Below are positions 37,835 to 47,238 of a stretch of DNA of 64,000 nt, one piece after another; the stretch's first letter is position 1, and each line of letters starts with the position of its first letter. The position numbers and the translations under genes are program-made. The DNA is from Flavobacterium sp. KMS. Its GTDB lineage: Bacteria; Bacteroidota; Bacteroidia; Flavobacteriales; Flavobacteriaceae. The DNA is taken from NCBI RefSeq assembly GCF_000813005.1, contig NZ_JSYP01000007.1, forward strand, positions 62,001 through 126,000, in the 5' to 3' direction. The notes under the pieces were generated by a model. The model was not told where the DNA came from and did no database searches. It saw nothing but the letters and a program-made list of their open reading frames with translations.

Positions 37835-39112
37835 TTATGCTTTTGGAGGAGTTCCTTCTGCATTTGCTACAACTACATCAATTTGGACTAACGCATCTTT
37901 AAGCAAAGCTGATACACCAACAGTTCTTCGTGCAGGAATACCTTTTGGGAAGAAGGTTGCATAAACTTCATCTACAGCTTCAATGTCTTCGATGTTTTTA
38001 AGAAAGAGATTTACTTTAACCACATCGTCCATAACATGGTCGATGCTTTCTAGAATTGCTTTAATATTTTTTAAGCACTGTCCTGCTTGCTCTTTTACAC
38101 CGCCAGCTACCAATTTACCCGATTTTGGATCCAAAGGTAATTGAGCTGAAATATGATTGTAATGAGAAAATGCTACCGTTTGTGTAGACAAAGGACACTT
38201 TGGTGCATTTTCGGTATTGTTTGCCTTAATGACGATTCCATGTCTATCTTCAATAGCTTGTGGAGGTGTACCATCACCGTGTGACACTACTGCTTCAATT
38301 TGTACCAAAGCATCCATAGGTAAAGCTGAAACTGCGACTATTGTACGTGCAGGAACATAAGCTACAGCTCTGGCAATAGCCGAGTCTGGGAAAAATGTTG
38401 TGTAAACTTCATTTACAGCTTCAATATCCGAAAGGTTTTTAAGGAAGATATTAATTTTGACAATATCATCAAAAGGAACATCGATACTTTCTAAAATTGA
38501 TTTAATATTTTTTAAGCATTGTCCCGCTTGCTCTTTTACACCGCCTACTACCACTCTACCCGTTTTTGGATCAATCGGTAATTGAGCCGAAAGATTATTG
38601 TAATGAGAAAATGACACCGTTTGTGTAGATAAAGTACATATTGGTGCATTTGCTGTGTTATTGGCAAGCTTAATAAGATTGCCTGCTTGTGGCGCATTTG
38701 GAATTGTCCCCTCACCGTTTGAAACAAGTGCTTCAATTTGTACCAATGCATCCATAGGTAAAGCCGCAACAGCTATTACAGTTCGTGTAGGAACATAAGT
38801 TGGGAAGAATGTTTTATAAACCTCATCTACAACAGCAATGTCTTTAATATTGGTAACAAATACAGAGATTCTAACCACATCACTCATAACATGGTGGATG
38901 CTCTCTAGAATTGCCTTGATATTTTTAAAACACTGTTCAGCTTGTTCTTTTACACCACCAGCTACCAATTTGCCCGATTTTGGATCAATTGGTAATTGAG
39001 CCGAAAGATTATTGTAATGAGAAAAAGCAACTGTTTGTGAATATGGACCAATACTTTTTGGAGCATTTTCAGTATTCCTTGCTAACAATGAATTTACTTT
39101 ATTTGAAATCAT
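37835..39112 (-). CDS. Three RidA domains fused in one polypeptide
   Basis: The 425-residue protein contains three consecutive RidA/YjgF domains at roughly residues 12-135, 148-283 and 296-420. Each has a (T/S)QTVxFSHYNxxSAQLPxDPKxG core and a GGVKEQAxQCxKNIK helix. The arginine equivalent to the catalytic Arg of E. coli RidA is kept in all three (R110, R256, R395). The late glutamate is kept in domains 1 and 2 (E127, E273) and is Asp in domain 3 (D412). Domain 2 has a 7-9 residue insertion before its arginine loop (SAIARAVAY). RidA is normally a homotrimer, so one chain may fold as a pseudo-trimer (inference). No signal peptide. Confidence 0.9.
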   Translation of the reverse strand: MISNKVNSLLARNTENAPKSIGPYSQTVAFSHYNNLSAQLPIDPKSGKLVAGGVKEQAEQCFKNIKAILESIHHVMSDVVRISVFVTNIKDIAVVDEVYKTFFPTYVPTRTVIAVAALPMDALVQIEALVSNGEGTIPNAPQAGNLIKLANNTANAPICTLSTQTVSFSHYNNLSAQLPIDPKTGRVVVGGVKEQAGQCLKNIKSILESIDVPFDDIVKINIFLKNLSDIEAVNEVYTTFFPDSAIARAVAYVPARTIVAVSALPMDALVQIEAVVSHGDGTPPQAIEDRHGIVIKANNTENAPKCPLSTQTVAFSHYNHISAQLPLDPKSGKLVAGGVKEQAGQCLKNIKAILESIDHVMDDVVKVNLFLKNIEDIEAVDEVYATFFPKGIPARRTVGVSALLKDALVQIDVVVANAEGTPPKA

Positions 39113-39395
39113 TTTGTCTATATGTTTATCTAATTAATAATTTAGCTTTAAAATTTTAGCTAAATCAAAATTATTCTGATTCCAATTTAAAATCATTCAC
39201 AGCAAGACATAAAAATATAGTCATAAGACTTTCTTGCAAACACAGAATTCTGAGGCTTTCAATAATGGATAAATATCTATAGCTTCTTTTTTTTTAGAAA
39301 GTAGAAAAAGTGAATCAATGAAAAACTAATTAATCGGGATTAGAAATCGGAATACTCTATCTGAATGAACTATACGCTCGTTTATTTCCAATAAA

Positions 39396-39419
39396 AAAAC
39401 CACTCGCTTGAGTGGTTTT
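39396..39419 (-). terminator. Terminator-type hairpin next to the tRNA-Arg scar
   Basis: Stem AAAACCACTC (39396-39405) / GAGTGGTTTT (39410-39419), loop gctt. It matches the hairpin at 51903-51926 beside the intact tRNA-Arg except for one loop base, so the duplication that made the scar also carried the terminator. Confidence 0.7.
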
Positions 39420-39421
39420 CT

Positions 39422-39448
39422 GTGTGAAGGCAGAAGGATTCGAACCTT
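39422..39448 (-). pseudogene. Detached 3' end of tRNA-Arg (att-like direct repeat)
   Basis: Twenty-seven bases here are identical to 52118-52144, the 3' end of the second tRNA-Arg(TCT) gene. Twenty-five of them are identical to 51929-51953 at the first. The match covers the acceptor 3' strand, T-stem and T-loop and stops inside the 5' T-stem. The next 50 bases do not resemble tRNA-Arg, apart from a chance-like hairpin (ACTAGAT/ATCTAGT). Together with the intact tRNA at 51930-52003 it brackets the fructan locus. Confidence 0.75.
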
Positions 39449-39557
39449 TTACTAGATGTAAAGTGATCTAGTTGTAACATCATGTTTTGATTTCTGCATT
39501 GAAAACCTTGTTTAGAGTATTGAAAAACATTCAACAATTAAATTCTACTTTAAAATG

Positions 39558-40463
39558 TTATACTTTAAACTTGAAAATCATATTTTCAAGTTTAGAATAT
39601 GAAATATCTGGATTTGCTCCTGGTGCCTCGGCCACTAAAGCTCCAACTGCACAGGCAAAATCTATAGCTGCCTGAGGTTCTTTTCCAGTAAGTAATGAGG
39701 TGGTTAATGCAGCTAAAAATGAGTCACCTGCTCCCACTGTATCTGCTACTTCAACAGGATAACCTCCATTTTCATAGAGTTTTGCTTCCCACATTAACAA
39801 TGCACCGTGTTTACCCTTAGTTACACACATTGCAGTAACATTTGTTTTTTCTGCGATAAAATGCATATTGTCTTCCAAACTTGTAAAAGGCGACTCCATC
39901 GCTGCAGTAATCTCTAACAATTCTTCATCATTAAACTTTATAAGATTCGCTGAATACATTAATTGCTCCAAAATCTCATAAGAATAATGTGGCTTTCTTA
40001 AATTAACATCAAAAACTTTATAGACTTTTGTTTGTAACAGTTCTTCAAGAGACCTTCTCGATACTTCGTCTCTGCAAACCAAACTACCGTAAATTAACAC
40101 ATCAGCATCAGCTACTATTTTTTTAGCCAAATCATTCAATACGATTTTATCCCAGGCCGATGGATAGGCAATATCATAAGTAGCAGAACCACGCTCGTTT
40201 AATGTAACATTTACCAATCCGGTTGGAAAATTTTCAGATTGCATAATCGCATCCGTTTCAAGTCCCAGACTTTTGACTTGATTGATAATCGCTTCTCCAT
40301 CATTATCTTTTCCTGTACAACTAATCATGGCTACATCACAACCTAATGTTTTCATGCGCAAAGCGACATTAAGAGGCGCTCCACCAATCTTTTTTTCATT
40401 GTCAAAAACATCCCAAAGCACCTCTCCATAGGCTACTGCCTTAAGAATTTTTCCGTTATTCAT
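39558..40463 (-). CDS. Fructokinase / PfkB family carbohydrate kinase
   Basis: A 301-residue ribokinase-fold enzyme with the N-terminal GEVLWDVF and GGAPLNVALRMKTLG motifs. The C-terminal PfkB signature DTVGAGDSFLAAL carries the catalytic Asp. The pattern resembles Bacteroidota fructokinases. It phosphorylates the fructose freed by the GH32 enzyme to feed glycolysis. Last gene of the fructan operon, 117 bp after susD-like. Confidence 0.9.
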   Translation of the reverse strand: MNNGKILKAVAYGEVLWDVFDNEKKIGGAPLNVALRMKTLGCDVAMISCTGKDNDGEAIINQVKSLGLETDAIMQSENFPTGLVNVTLNERGSATYDIAYPSAWDKIVLNDLAKKIVADADVLIYGSLVCRDEVSRRSLEELLQTKVYKVFDVNLRKPHYSYEILEQLMYSANLIKFNDEELLEITAAMESPFTSLEDNMHFIAEKTNVTAMCVTKGKHGALLMWEAKLYENGGYPVEVADTVGAGDSFLAALTTSLLTGKEPQAAIDFACAVGALVAEAPGANPDISYSKLENMIFKFKV

Positions 40464-40580
40464 TCTAAAATCATTTTATATTAATATTGTTTTTATTGGA
40501 AATTTCTTTAGATTACTCAACCAAAAAAAATTTGCCCTTGTAGTTATTAACTTCCAATAATTCTTTATGCCAAAAATTAA

Positions 40581-42272
40581 TTAATATCCTGGATTTTGTT
40601 TGTACAATCCCTGACTGAAATTAATTTGCTTTAACGGAATTGGGCAATACTCTTCTTTATGTGCATCAAAAAAAGCATCCTGATAATAGGTACGTTTTGT
40701 TTTTTCTTCTGTATAAAATTTATTCATCACTTCATCAGTTACACCCCAGCGCACTAAATCAAAGAAACGATTTCCTTCCATCGCCAGTTCTAAACGACGT
40801 TCCCAACGCAATGCTTTACGGGCAAAATCTTGTGTCCAATTGCAATTGCTTCCGTCTACATAAGTGTTGATCTTAAAGTTTTTTGCATACGGAAGTCTTC
40901 CTGTACTTTGAGCTGCTCGTTCCCTGATTTGATTGACTAATGGCAAAGCTTCTGATTGTCTTCCTAATTCAATCAGGGCTTCAGCACGCATTAAGATTAC
41001 ATCAGCATAACGAATTTGTATTCTGTTTTTTGAGTTTCCATAAAACGGATCAATATTGACCACACAACTACAACTTGGTGCTACGTTTTCTTTTAATGAG
41101 GCAAAATAACCATACGTTCCTGGAGATCGTACCCAGGCTTCTACGTATAAAAATTCAGGATCGTATTTATATGGCAGACCTGGCATTGCAACTGTATGAT
41201 ATAATCTGGGGTCAACCGTATTGGCATCTCTATCTTTATAATCAAAATCCTGATCGTTATATGTATCAAACTCAGGTAAACCATTCATTCCTGTTTTAAA
41301 AGCATTTACTAGGTTCTGGCTTGGTTTATGAAAATCGCAACATCCTAAACCTTGCGGAGTAGAAAGCACATCTGAAAAATTTAATCTTCCGTATAAAGTT
41401 CCATCGTTATCAGAAAATTGAATCGAAAAAATTGATTCTGCTCCATTTTCAAAAGCTCCTGGTAAAAAGTTATTGGCAAAATCAGGTTCTAAACTCGCTT
41501 TTCCTATTACTTTATCTGTAGCTGCGATTACTTCTTGCAAATGCTGTTGGTTAATCCCTGTAACCTTATAGGTTTCATCTTGTGTATAGGCCTGATACAA
41601 ACGAGTCTTGGCTAAATAGGCATAAGCCGCTTTTTGAGTCGCACGCCCCACTTGTGGCTGTATTTCTGGTAAAGCAGTGGCTGCAGCCTGAAAATCTTCG
41701 GCAATTTTATTCCAAAGCTCTTCGTTTGAAAGTACTTTGTTTGAGATGGTTTTATAATTTTCAATCGGAATATCTTCTGTGATATAAGGAACGCTTCGGA
41801 ACATAATTTTCAGCATAAAATAAAAATGTCCTCTCAAGAAGCGCATTTCTGCCATTCGTGTTTTTTTCAACGGATAATCTGCCTCTGAAATTTTCTCCAA
41901 TGCTTTCAAAGCTTTATTAGCCCTTGAAACTCCGACATAACTGATGTACCAAAAATTGTCCAGTTCAGCAAAATCTGGTCTGATATTATTAGAGACTTCA
42001 AAAAAGTGAAAATCCTGAAGATCATTTGTACCGCTTCCGCCTTTGTATGCATCATCTGACCGAACATTCCCAAAAGGCCATAAACTGTATGGCGAATCAT
42101 AATGGTCATTCCCTAATTGTGCATAAGCAGCATTCATAAATCCTTCGACAGTTGTTGGCGTAACAATATCTTCCTCTGACAGTACTCCACGAGGATCATT
42201 CTCCAGAAAATCTGAACAGGAAGCAAACATTCCCAGTATTAAAAAACCTGTTATATATAATATCTTTTTCAT
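40581..42272 (-). CDS. SusD/RagB-family fructan-binding lipoprotein
   Basis: A 563-residue outer-membrane lipoprotein (MKKILYITGFLILGMFASC lipobox). The SusD-like N-terminal region contains TTVEGFMNAAYAQLG. TPR-like helices follow, and the C-terminal RagB/SusD part has RYADVILMRAEALIELG and LRWERRLELAMEGNRFFDLVRWG. It caps the SusC barrel and captures oligosaccharides at the surface. It lies 21 bp after the susC gene. Specificity for fructan is inferred from the neighbouring GH32 and fructokinase genes. Confidence 0.96.
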   Translation of the reverse strand: MKKILYITGFLILGMFASCSDFLENDPRGVLSEEDIVTPTTVEGFMNAAYAQLGNDHYDSPYSLWPFGNVRSDDAYKGGSGTNDLQDFHFFEVSNNIRPDFAELDNFWYISYVGVSRANKALKALEKISEADYPLKKTRMAEMRFLRGHFYFMLKIMFRSVPYITEDIPIENYKTISNKVLSNEELWNKIAEDFQAAATALPEIQPQVGRATQKAAYAYLAKTRLYQAYTQDETYKVTGINQQHLQEVIAATDKVIGKASLEPDFANNFLPGAFENGAESIFSIQFSDNDGTLYGRLNFSDVLSTPQGLGCCDFHKPSQNLVNAFKTGMNGLPEFDTYNDQDFDYKDRDANTVDPRLYHTVAMPGLPYKYDPEFLYVEAWVRSPGTYGYFASLKENVAPSCSCVVNIDPFYGNSKNRIQIRYADVILMRAEALIELGRQSEALPLVNQIRERAAQSTGRLPYAKNFKINTYVDGSNCNWTQDFARKALRWERRLELAMEGNRFFDLVRWGVTDEVMNKFYTEEKTKRTYYQDAFFDAHKEEYCPIPLKQINFSQGLYKQNPGY

Positions 42273-42293
42273 GTTTTTTGATTTAATCTTTTA

Positions 42294-45200
42294 TTATAAA
42301 GTAAAATTAAGACCAGCAGTAAAAGTCGTTGGCTGTGGATATCCAAATCTTGCATTTTCTGGATCTACACCAGTAAAACTTTTAGCATCAATGATTAATA
42401 AATTTTGCCCGCTGATATAAAACCTAAAACTGTCAAAATTCATTTTTTTTAATAAATCTTTCGGCAAACTGTATCCAAATTGTAAGACACGAAGTTTAAG
42501 ATAGCTTCCGTTTTCTACATAATAAGTTGAAAATCTAGACTCTGCATTTCTATCTACGGTTGTTAATGCCGGAATAGTAGAATTTGGATTATCTACAGAC
42601 CAAGCGTTTAACAAACGAGTTCCTTTGTTAGAACCTACATCATCTACGCTCCAGAAATCAGTTTGATACTTGGTATCATTAATCACATCAACATTACTTG
42701 CTCCTTCCCAGAAAGTAGTAAAATCCCAATTTTTATACCCTAGCCCTAAATTAAAACCATACAATAAACCTGGGTTTGGATTTCCTATCCAGGTACGATC
42801 CTTATCTGTAATAACTCCGTCTCCGTTTAAATCTTTGTAACGAATTCTTCCTAGGCCTTTTCCTTCCTGATAGGCTGAATTATCTACTTCGTCCTGACTT
42901 TTAAACAATCCGTCAGTAACATAACCGTACATGGAATTGATTGGTCGTCCTAAAATATTATCATCCAATCCGTCCCCTCCGTAGTTATTTCTTACTTCGT
43001 CTGGTAATTTTGTAATCTTGTTTTTATTAGTAGAAATATTTGCTGAGATATCATATTTTAATCCAAATGATGTTTCGTCATGGTATCCTAAAGTAAATTC
43101 CCATCCTTCATTTTGCATCGAAGCACCGTTTACCCAACGATTTCCTCCTTCGCCAATTACACCTAAATAAGCTGGTAAAACCAAAATATCATCTGTTTTT
43201 TTGATGTAATAATCTACAGAGCCGCTTAATTTTTGTTTGAATAATCCAAAATCTAAACCAATATTGGTTTGCGTAGTAGTTTCCCATTTTAAATCATCAT
43301 TTCCTGACTGAGTTGCAATAAAACCAGACGGAAGTAATCCGTTTCCGTTTCCTGCAATATCATAAGCAGTACCATAAGACGTTGCCCATGTTGGGCTTCC
43401 GCCTGCATAGCTAGCTAAGTACAAACTATAAACAGCAGTATTACTGATTTCCTGATTTCCTGTTTGTCCCCATCCTGCGCGTAATTTTAAATCAGAGAAA
43501 ACAGGCGCATTATTTTTGATAAAATTTTCATTGCTGATTCTCCATCCTGCTGAAACTGCGGGAAAAGTTCCGAATTGATTGTTTTTACCAAAACGAGATG
43601 ATCCGTCACGACGAATAGTAGCCGAAAGTAAATAACGGTTATCAAATTCATAATCAACTTTTCCGAAGAAAGATAACAAAGAATATGCTGTCGATGTTCC
43701 GCTTGTAAACGATTCTCCTGTTCCTGCATCAGGATACATATAATCTGGTGTTTCAATCAAAAAATCATTTTTGCGCAAAGTAGTTGTGTCATAAACATCT
43801 TTGTACATCTCCGTTCCTGCCATTAAATTCAGGTTACTTTTTCCAAATTTCAAACTATAAATTGCAGTATTAGTCCATGTCCATTTGTCGCTTACCGACT
43901 CATCAATTGTAACTGATGTCTGATCGTTTTGCAAATAACCTGATTGGTAACTTCTTTGCAAAGTGCGTTTTTTATAAAACCCGTAATCGATACCAAAACT
44001 ACTCTTAATATGAAGGTTTTTGATAATCTCTAAATCGGCATACATATTTCCGAAAAGACGCAAATAATCGTATTTATTATCTTTATTATATTCTAAAATG
44101 CGAACTGGATTTTGTCTGTCATTCATTCCACCAACTGGACCTCCCCATCCTTTTCCGTCAACAGTATGTACTGGAATTATGGGTAAGGCACGAAGCGCAG
44201 GATCTAAAACTAAGGGATCTGTAACTTCGTTGGTACGGGTCATGGAGAAATTTTCTCCAATAACCAGTTTTCCGTCAAAATATTTATAAGAACCATTCAT
44301 TCTTGCAGAAATTCTTTCAAAATCGGTTGTTTTTACAACACCATCATTTCCATAATATCCCAAAGAGAAAACATAACTTCCTTTGTCTGATGCGTTTGAA
44401 ACTGATAAATCATATGAATTTGCAATTCCTGTTTGCGAAATTGCATCGTACCAATCTGTATCCGAAGCTTTCAGCGTCTGAGCAGCATCTAAATATTCTG
44501 GAATCAAAACTTTGTTTAATTGTGGTTTGTTATTATTTACTGACCAGTCAAACTGATAGCGTAAATTATTGTTGTTCGGGTTTAATCCGTCGTTGATATT
44601 TGCCTGCCATAAGGCCTGACCAAATTGATTAGCATTCAATACATCAAGCTTTCTCGAATAATTAGAAATAGAAGTATAAGTACTAAAATTAATTCTCATT
44701 TTACCTTCTTTTCCTTTTTTGGTCGTAATGATAATTACACCGTTTGAAGCGCGAGAACCATAAATACTAGCTGAAGAAGCATCTTTTAAAACCTGAATCG
44801 TTTCAATATCATTTGGATTTAACTCGTGCATTCCGGATTTAGTGGGCATCCCGTCAATAACATACAAAGGATCGGTGTTGTTTAAAGTTCCTACACCGCG
44901 AATCACTACTTTAGTGTTTCCTCCGCTCGGCGAACCGTCAGACGTAATTTTTACCCCCGCTACTCTTCCTTGTAGCGCTTTTATTGGGTTGGGTTCCGGT
45001 TGTTTCATGACTTCCTTCATGTTTACAACCGCAACAGCTCCGGTAATATCCGTTTTCTTTTGTTTTGAATATCCTGTTACAACAACTTCATTAAGTTGAT
45101 TGCTATCAACTTTTAAAGTTATATTTAATGTTTTTTGATCCTTTACGGAAATGGATTGTGGTGCATATCCGATAAAAGAAATAACAATTACAGCATCTGA

Positions 45201-45398
45201 ATTAATCTTCCCAAAAGAAAAATTTCCGTCAAAATCTGTTATTGTACTGGTATTTGTACCTGAAACAATTACAGTTGCTCCCGGGAGCGGCATTCCATCA
45301 TCAGATGAAATTACTGTTCCTTTAATCCCGCTTTCCTGTGCTGTCATCACCAGCATGTGAAAGAAGAAAAATAGAAAATATATGATTTTATTTTTCAT
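42294..45398 (-). CDS. SusC/RagA-family TonB-dependent outer-membrane transporter
   Basis: A 1034-residue TonB-dependent receptor. A signal peptide (~residues 1-20) leads to a carboxypeptidase-D-like regulatory domain (GIKGTVISSDDGMPLPGATVIV). The SusC-specific plug follows (LQGRVAGVKITSDGSPSGG, VLKDASSASIYGSRASNGVI). The 22-strand barrel ends in an aromatic-terminated last strand (TAGLNFTL). It imports fructo-oligosaccharides using TonB energy together with the adjacent SusD. Length and motif order are normal. Confidence 0.97.
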   Translation of the reverse strand: MKNKIIYFLFFFFHMLVMTAQESGIKGTVISSDDGMPLPGATVIVSGTNTSTITDFDGNFSFGKINSDAVIVISFIGYAPQSISVKDQKTLNITLKVDSNQLNEVVVTGYSKQKKTDITGAVAVVNMKEVMKQPEPNPIKALQGRVAGVKITSDGSPSGGNTKVVIRGVGTLNNTDPLYVIDGMPTKSGMHELNPNDIETIQVLKDASSASIYGSRASNGVIIITTKKGKEGKMRINFSTYTSISNYSRKLDVLNANQFGQALWQANINDGLNPNNNNLRYQFDWSVNNNKPQLNKVLIPEYLDAAQTLKASDTDWYDAISQTGIANSYDLSVSNASDKGSYVFSLGYYGNDGVVKTTDFERISARMNGSYKYFDGKLVIGENFSMTRTNEVTDPLVLDPALRALPIIPVHTVDGKGWGGPVGGMNDRQNPVRILEYNKDNKYDYLRLFGNMYADLEIIKNLHIKSSFGIDYGFYKKRTLQRSYQSGYLQNDQTSVTIDESVSDKWTWTNTAIYSLKFGKSNLNLMAGTEMYKDVYDTTTLRKNDFLIETPDYMYPDAGTGESFTSGTSTAYSLLSFFGKVDYEFDNRYLLSATIRRDGSSRFGKNNQFGTFPAVSAGWRISNENFIKNNAPVFSDLKLRAGWGQTGNQEISNTAVYSLYLASYAGGSPTWATSYGTAYDIAGNGNGLLPSGFIATQSGNDDLKWETTTQTNIGLDFGLFKQKLSGSVDYYIKKTDDILVLPAYLGVIGEGGNRWVNGASMQNEGWEFTLGYHDETSFGLKYDISANISTNKNKITKLPDEVRNNYGGDGLDDNILGRPINSMYGYVTDGLFKSQDEVDNSAYQEGKGLGRIRYKDLNGDGVITDKDRTWIGNPNPGLLYGFNLGLGYKNWDFTTFWEGASNVDVINDTKYQTDFWSVDDVGSNKGTRLLNAWSVDNPNSTIPALTTVDRNAESRFSTYYVENGSYLKLRVLQFGYSLPKDLLKKMNFDSFRFYISGQNLLIIDAKSFTGVDPENARFGYPQPTTFTAGLNFTL

Positions 45399-45484
45399 AG
45401 TTAGTGGTTTAGTTTTTAGTTATTCTATCTTTAATTGGCTAATTACGAGATCACTTAATTCGATCGTTCCAAAAAATTTTGCTT

Positions 45485-45617
45485 AACACATAAAAACATA
45501 GTTTTCTTTCTTTTGAAAGAGAGTAAAAAGAAACACGTTTCTCACACATAGCCATGTGAATTTAAACAAGTGAAACGCCTACTTTTTTAGCGTACAAAAT
45601 CTATATTTCTATGTGTT
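45485..45617. repeat. Intergenic inverted-repeat element within the fructan operon
   Basis: Left end AACACATAAAAACATAG (45485-45501) and right end CTATATTTCTATGTGTT (45601-45617) are inverted repeats matching at 15 of 17 positions. An inner palindrome CACATagccATGTG lies near 45553-45567. It occupies the gap between the GH32 and SusC genes and may be a MITE-like insertion or an operon-internal processing site. Confidence 0.6.
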
Positions 45618-45630
45618 GAAATCAATTATA

Positions 45631-47238
45631 TTAATTTATATTTAATTGGTTAATTTCTAAATTACTCAACTCAACCCCACTGTTTGAAGAAACAGAAAAA
45701 GAGGTATAAGGCTGGTTTGGAAAAAAGATTTCAGTGATTACTTTTTCGCCATTGTTGTAAAATATTTCAATCGATGTTTTGTCTAAAATGATTTTAAAGA
45801 CACCTTCTTTTTGATTTCCGTCTAAAGCTGCTTTAGTTATCGTTGAAGCAAACTTATCCGAGAAATCAATTTTTCCAGATTTCGAACGATCCACAAATAA
45901 ATTGTGATCTGCATTATTAATCCCGAAAGTCAACGATTCTCCTCCTGCATTCGAAAGTGTAAATGTGTACGTATCCTGTTTAAGATTTTTTATATTAAAA
46001 TTAATTATAGCCTTTGTTAGATCGATTTTTCCTGCTTCAGCAATCGATATTTTCCCTTTTCCTTTCAGGCTTTTAACTTTTATTGTTTTAGTAATATATT
46101 TATTAATTTCTTTTACAGGATTATTGATTAAAACGTAATCATTTCCTTTTTTGATTACCTCAAGTTCACGTGCAATTGTCGTAGCACTTCGCCAAGATTG
46201 TGTCGGAACTTCTTGTGCATAATCCCAATTTGACATCCATCCTATAAACAATCGTCGCCCATCTGCAGCAGGAACATTATTCCATGTCACACCTGCATAA
46301 TTATCTTTTCCGTAATCCAGCCACGCCGCTTTTTCGATAGCTATTTTTTTAGCAAAATTAGATTCAAGCGTAAAAGTTGTTCCGTCGAAATCACCAATAA
46401 AATATTGTGTTCCTGAACCTCCGTTGGCGCCACCCGGATTTAAATTCTGAATTAAAACCCATTTGGTTTCATTGGTTCCTTTTACTTTTATCTCAAAGAA
46501 ATCAGGACATTCCCAAACACCTCCGTGAGCACCAATATTTTTTCCGAACTCAGATAAATAGTTCCAGCTTTTAAGATCCTTAGACGCATAAAATTGATTT
46601 CGGTCCTGTGCTGCCAAAGCCATGATCCATTGTTTATGAGTTTCATCCCAGTTTACTTTTGGGTCACGGAAATCACGAATCCCGGGGTTTTTCAAGACAG
46701 GATTTCCTTCCTCAAATTTCTGCCATGTAAAACCGTTGTCGTTCGAATACGCAATATCCTGCTGTTCAACATCAATCTTGCCTTCTTTTTCTTTTGTCAT
46801 ATCATGTAGCGTGTAGATCGCCACAATTGGAGCTGTTTTTCCGGTACCTAAACCTGAAGTGTTCTGTGTATCTACAACAGCACTTCCAGAAAAAATGTAT
46901 TTGTCTTTGTCAGGATAAAGTGCAATTGGCTGCTCTTTCCATTTAATTAAATCTTTACTAATTGCATGCCCCCAATGCATGGGGCCCCAAACACTTTTTT
47001 CAGGATAATGCTGATAAAACAAATGATAATATCCGTCTGCATAGAACATTCCGTTAGGATCATTCATCCAACCCTTTTTTGGTGTAAAATGAAAATTAGG
47101 ACGGTACATATTTTCCTCAGCTGGAGCTGATACCGAAACAGCAGTTGTTTGCGCAACAGCAGAATACGGTTTACAACCTCCTATTGAAAGTACGATTGCA
47201 CTATAAAATGCCAGCGGTAGATGTTTAATTGATTTCAT
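45631..47238 (-). CDS. Glycoside hydrolase family 32 fructan hydrolase (lipoprotein)
   Basis: A 535-residue GH32 enzyme with a lipobox ending at Cys22 (SIGGC). The catalytic nucleophile is D60 in GWMNDPNG. The transition-state stabiliser is in the FRDPKVNWD motif, and the acid/base Glu in GVWECPDFFEI. The C-terminal ~150 residues form the beta-sandwich module of the family. It cleaves beta-fructosidic bonds of inulin, levan or sucrose, releasing fructose. Whether it is exo- or endo-acting, or prefers inulin over levan, cannot be told here. Its start overlaps the end of the transporter gene by 14 bp, suggesting coupled translation. Confidence 0.95.
   Translation of the reverse strand: MKSIKHLPLAFYSAIVLSIGGCKPYSAVAQTTAVSVSAPAEENMYRPNFHFTPKKGWMNDPNGMFYADGYYHLFYQHYPEKSVWGPMHWGHAISKDLIKWKEQPIALYPDKDKYIFSGSAVVDTQNTSGLGTGKTAPIVAIYTLHDMTKEKEGKIDVEQQDIAYSNDNGFTWQKFEEGNPVLKNPGIRDFRDPKVNWDETHKQWIMALAAQDRNQFYASKDLKSWNYLSEFGKNIGAHGGVWECPDFFEIKVKGTNETKWVLIQNLNPGGANGGSGTQYFIGDFDGTTFTLESNFAKKIAIEKAAWLDYGKDNYAGVTWNNVPAADGRRLFIGWMSNWDYAQEVPTQSWRSATTIARELEVIKKGNDYVLINNPVKEINKYITKTIKVKSLKGKGKISIAEAGKIDLTKAIINFNIKNLKQDTYTFTLSNAGGESLTFGINNADHNLFVDRSKSGKIDFSDKFASTITKAALDGNQKEGVFKIILDKTSIEIFYNNGEKVITEIFFPNQPYTSFSVSSNSGVELSNLEINQLNIN

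Noticed and set aside
39427..39500. Complete divergent tRNA gene at the tRNA-Arg scar
   Set aside because: The T-arm and acceptor 3' strand are intact, but the upstream sequence gives no D-arm with GG and an 8- to 10-nt anticodon loop, and the acceptor does not pair.
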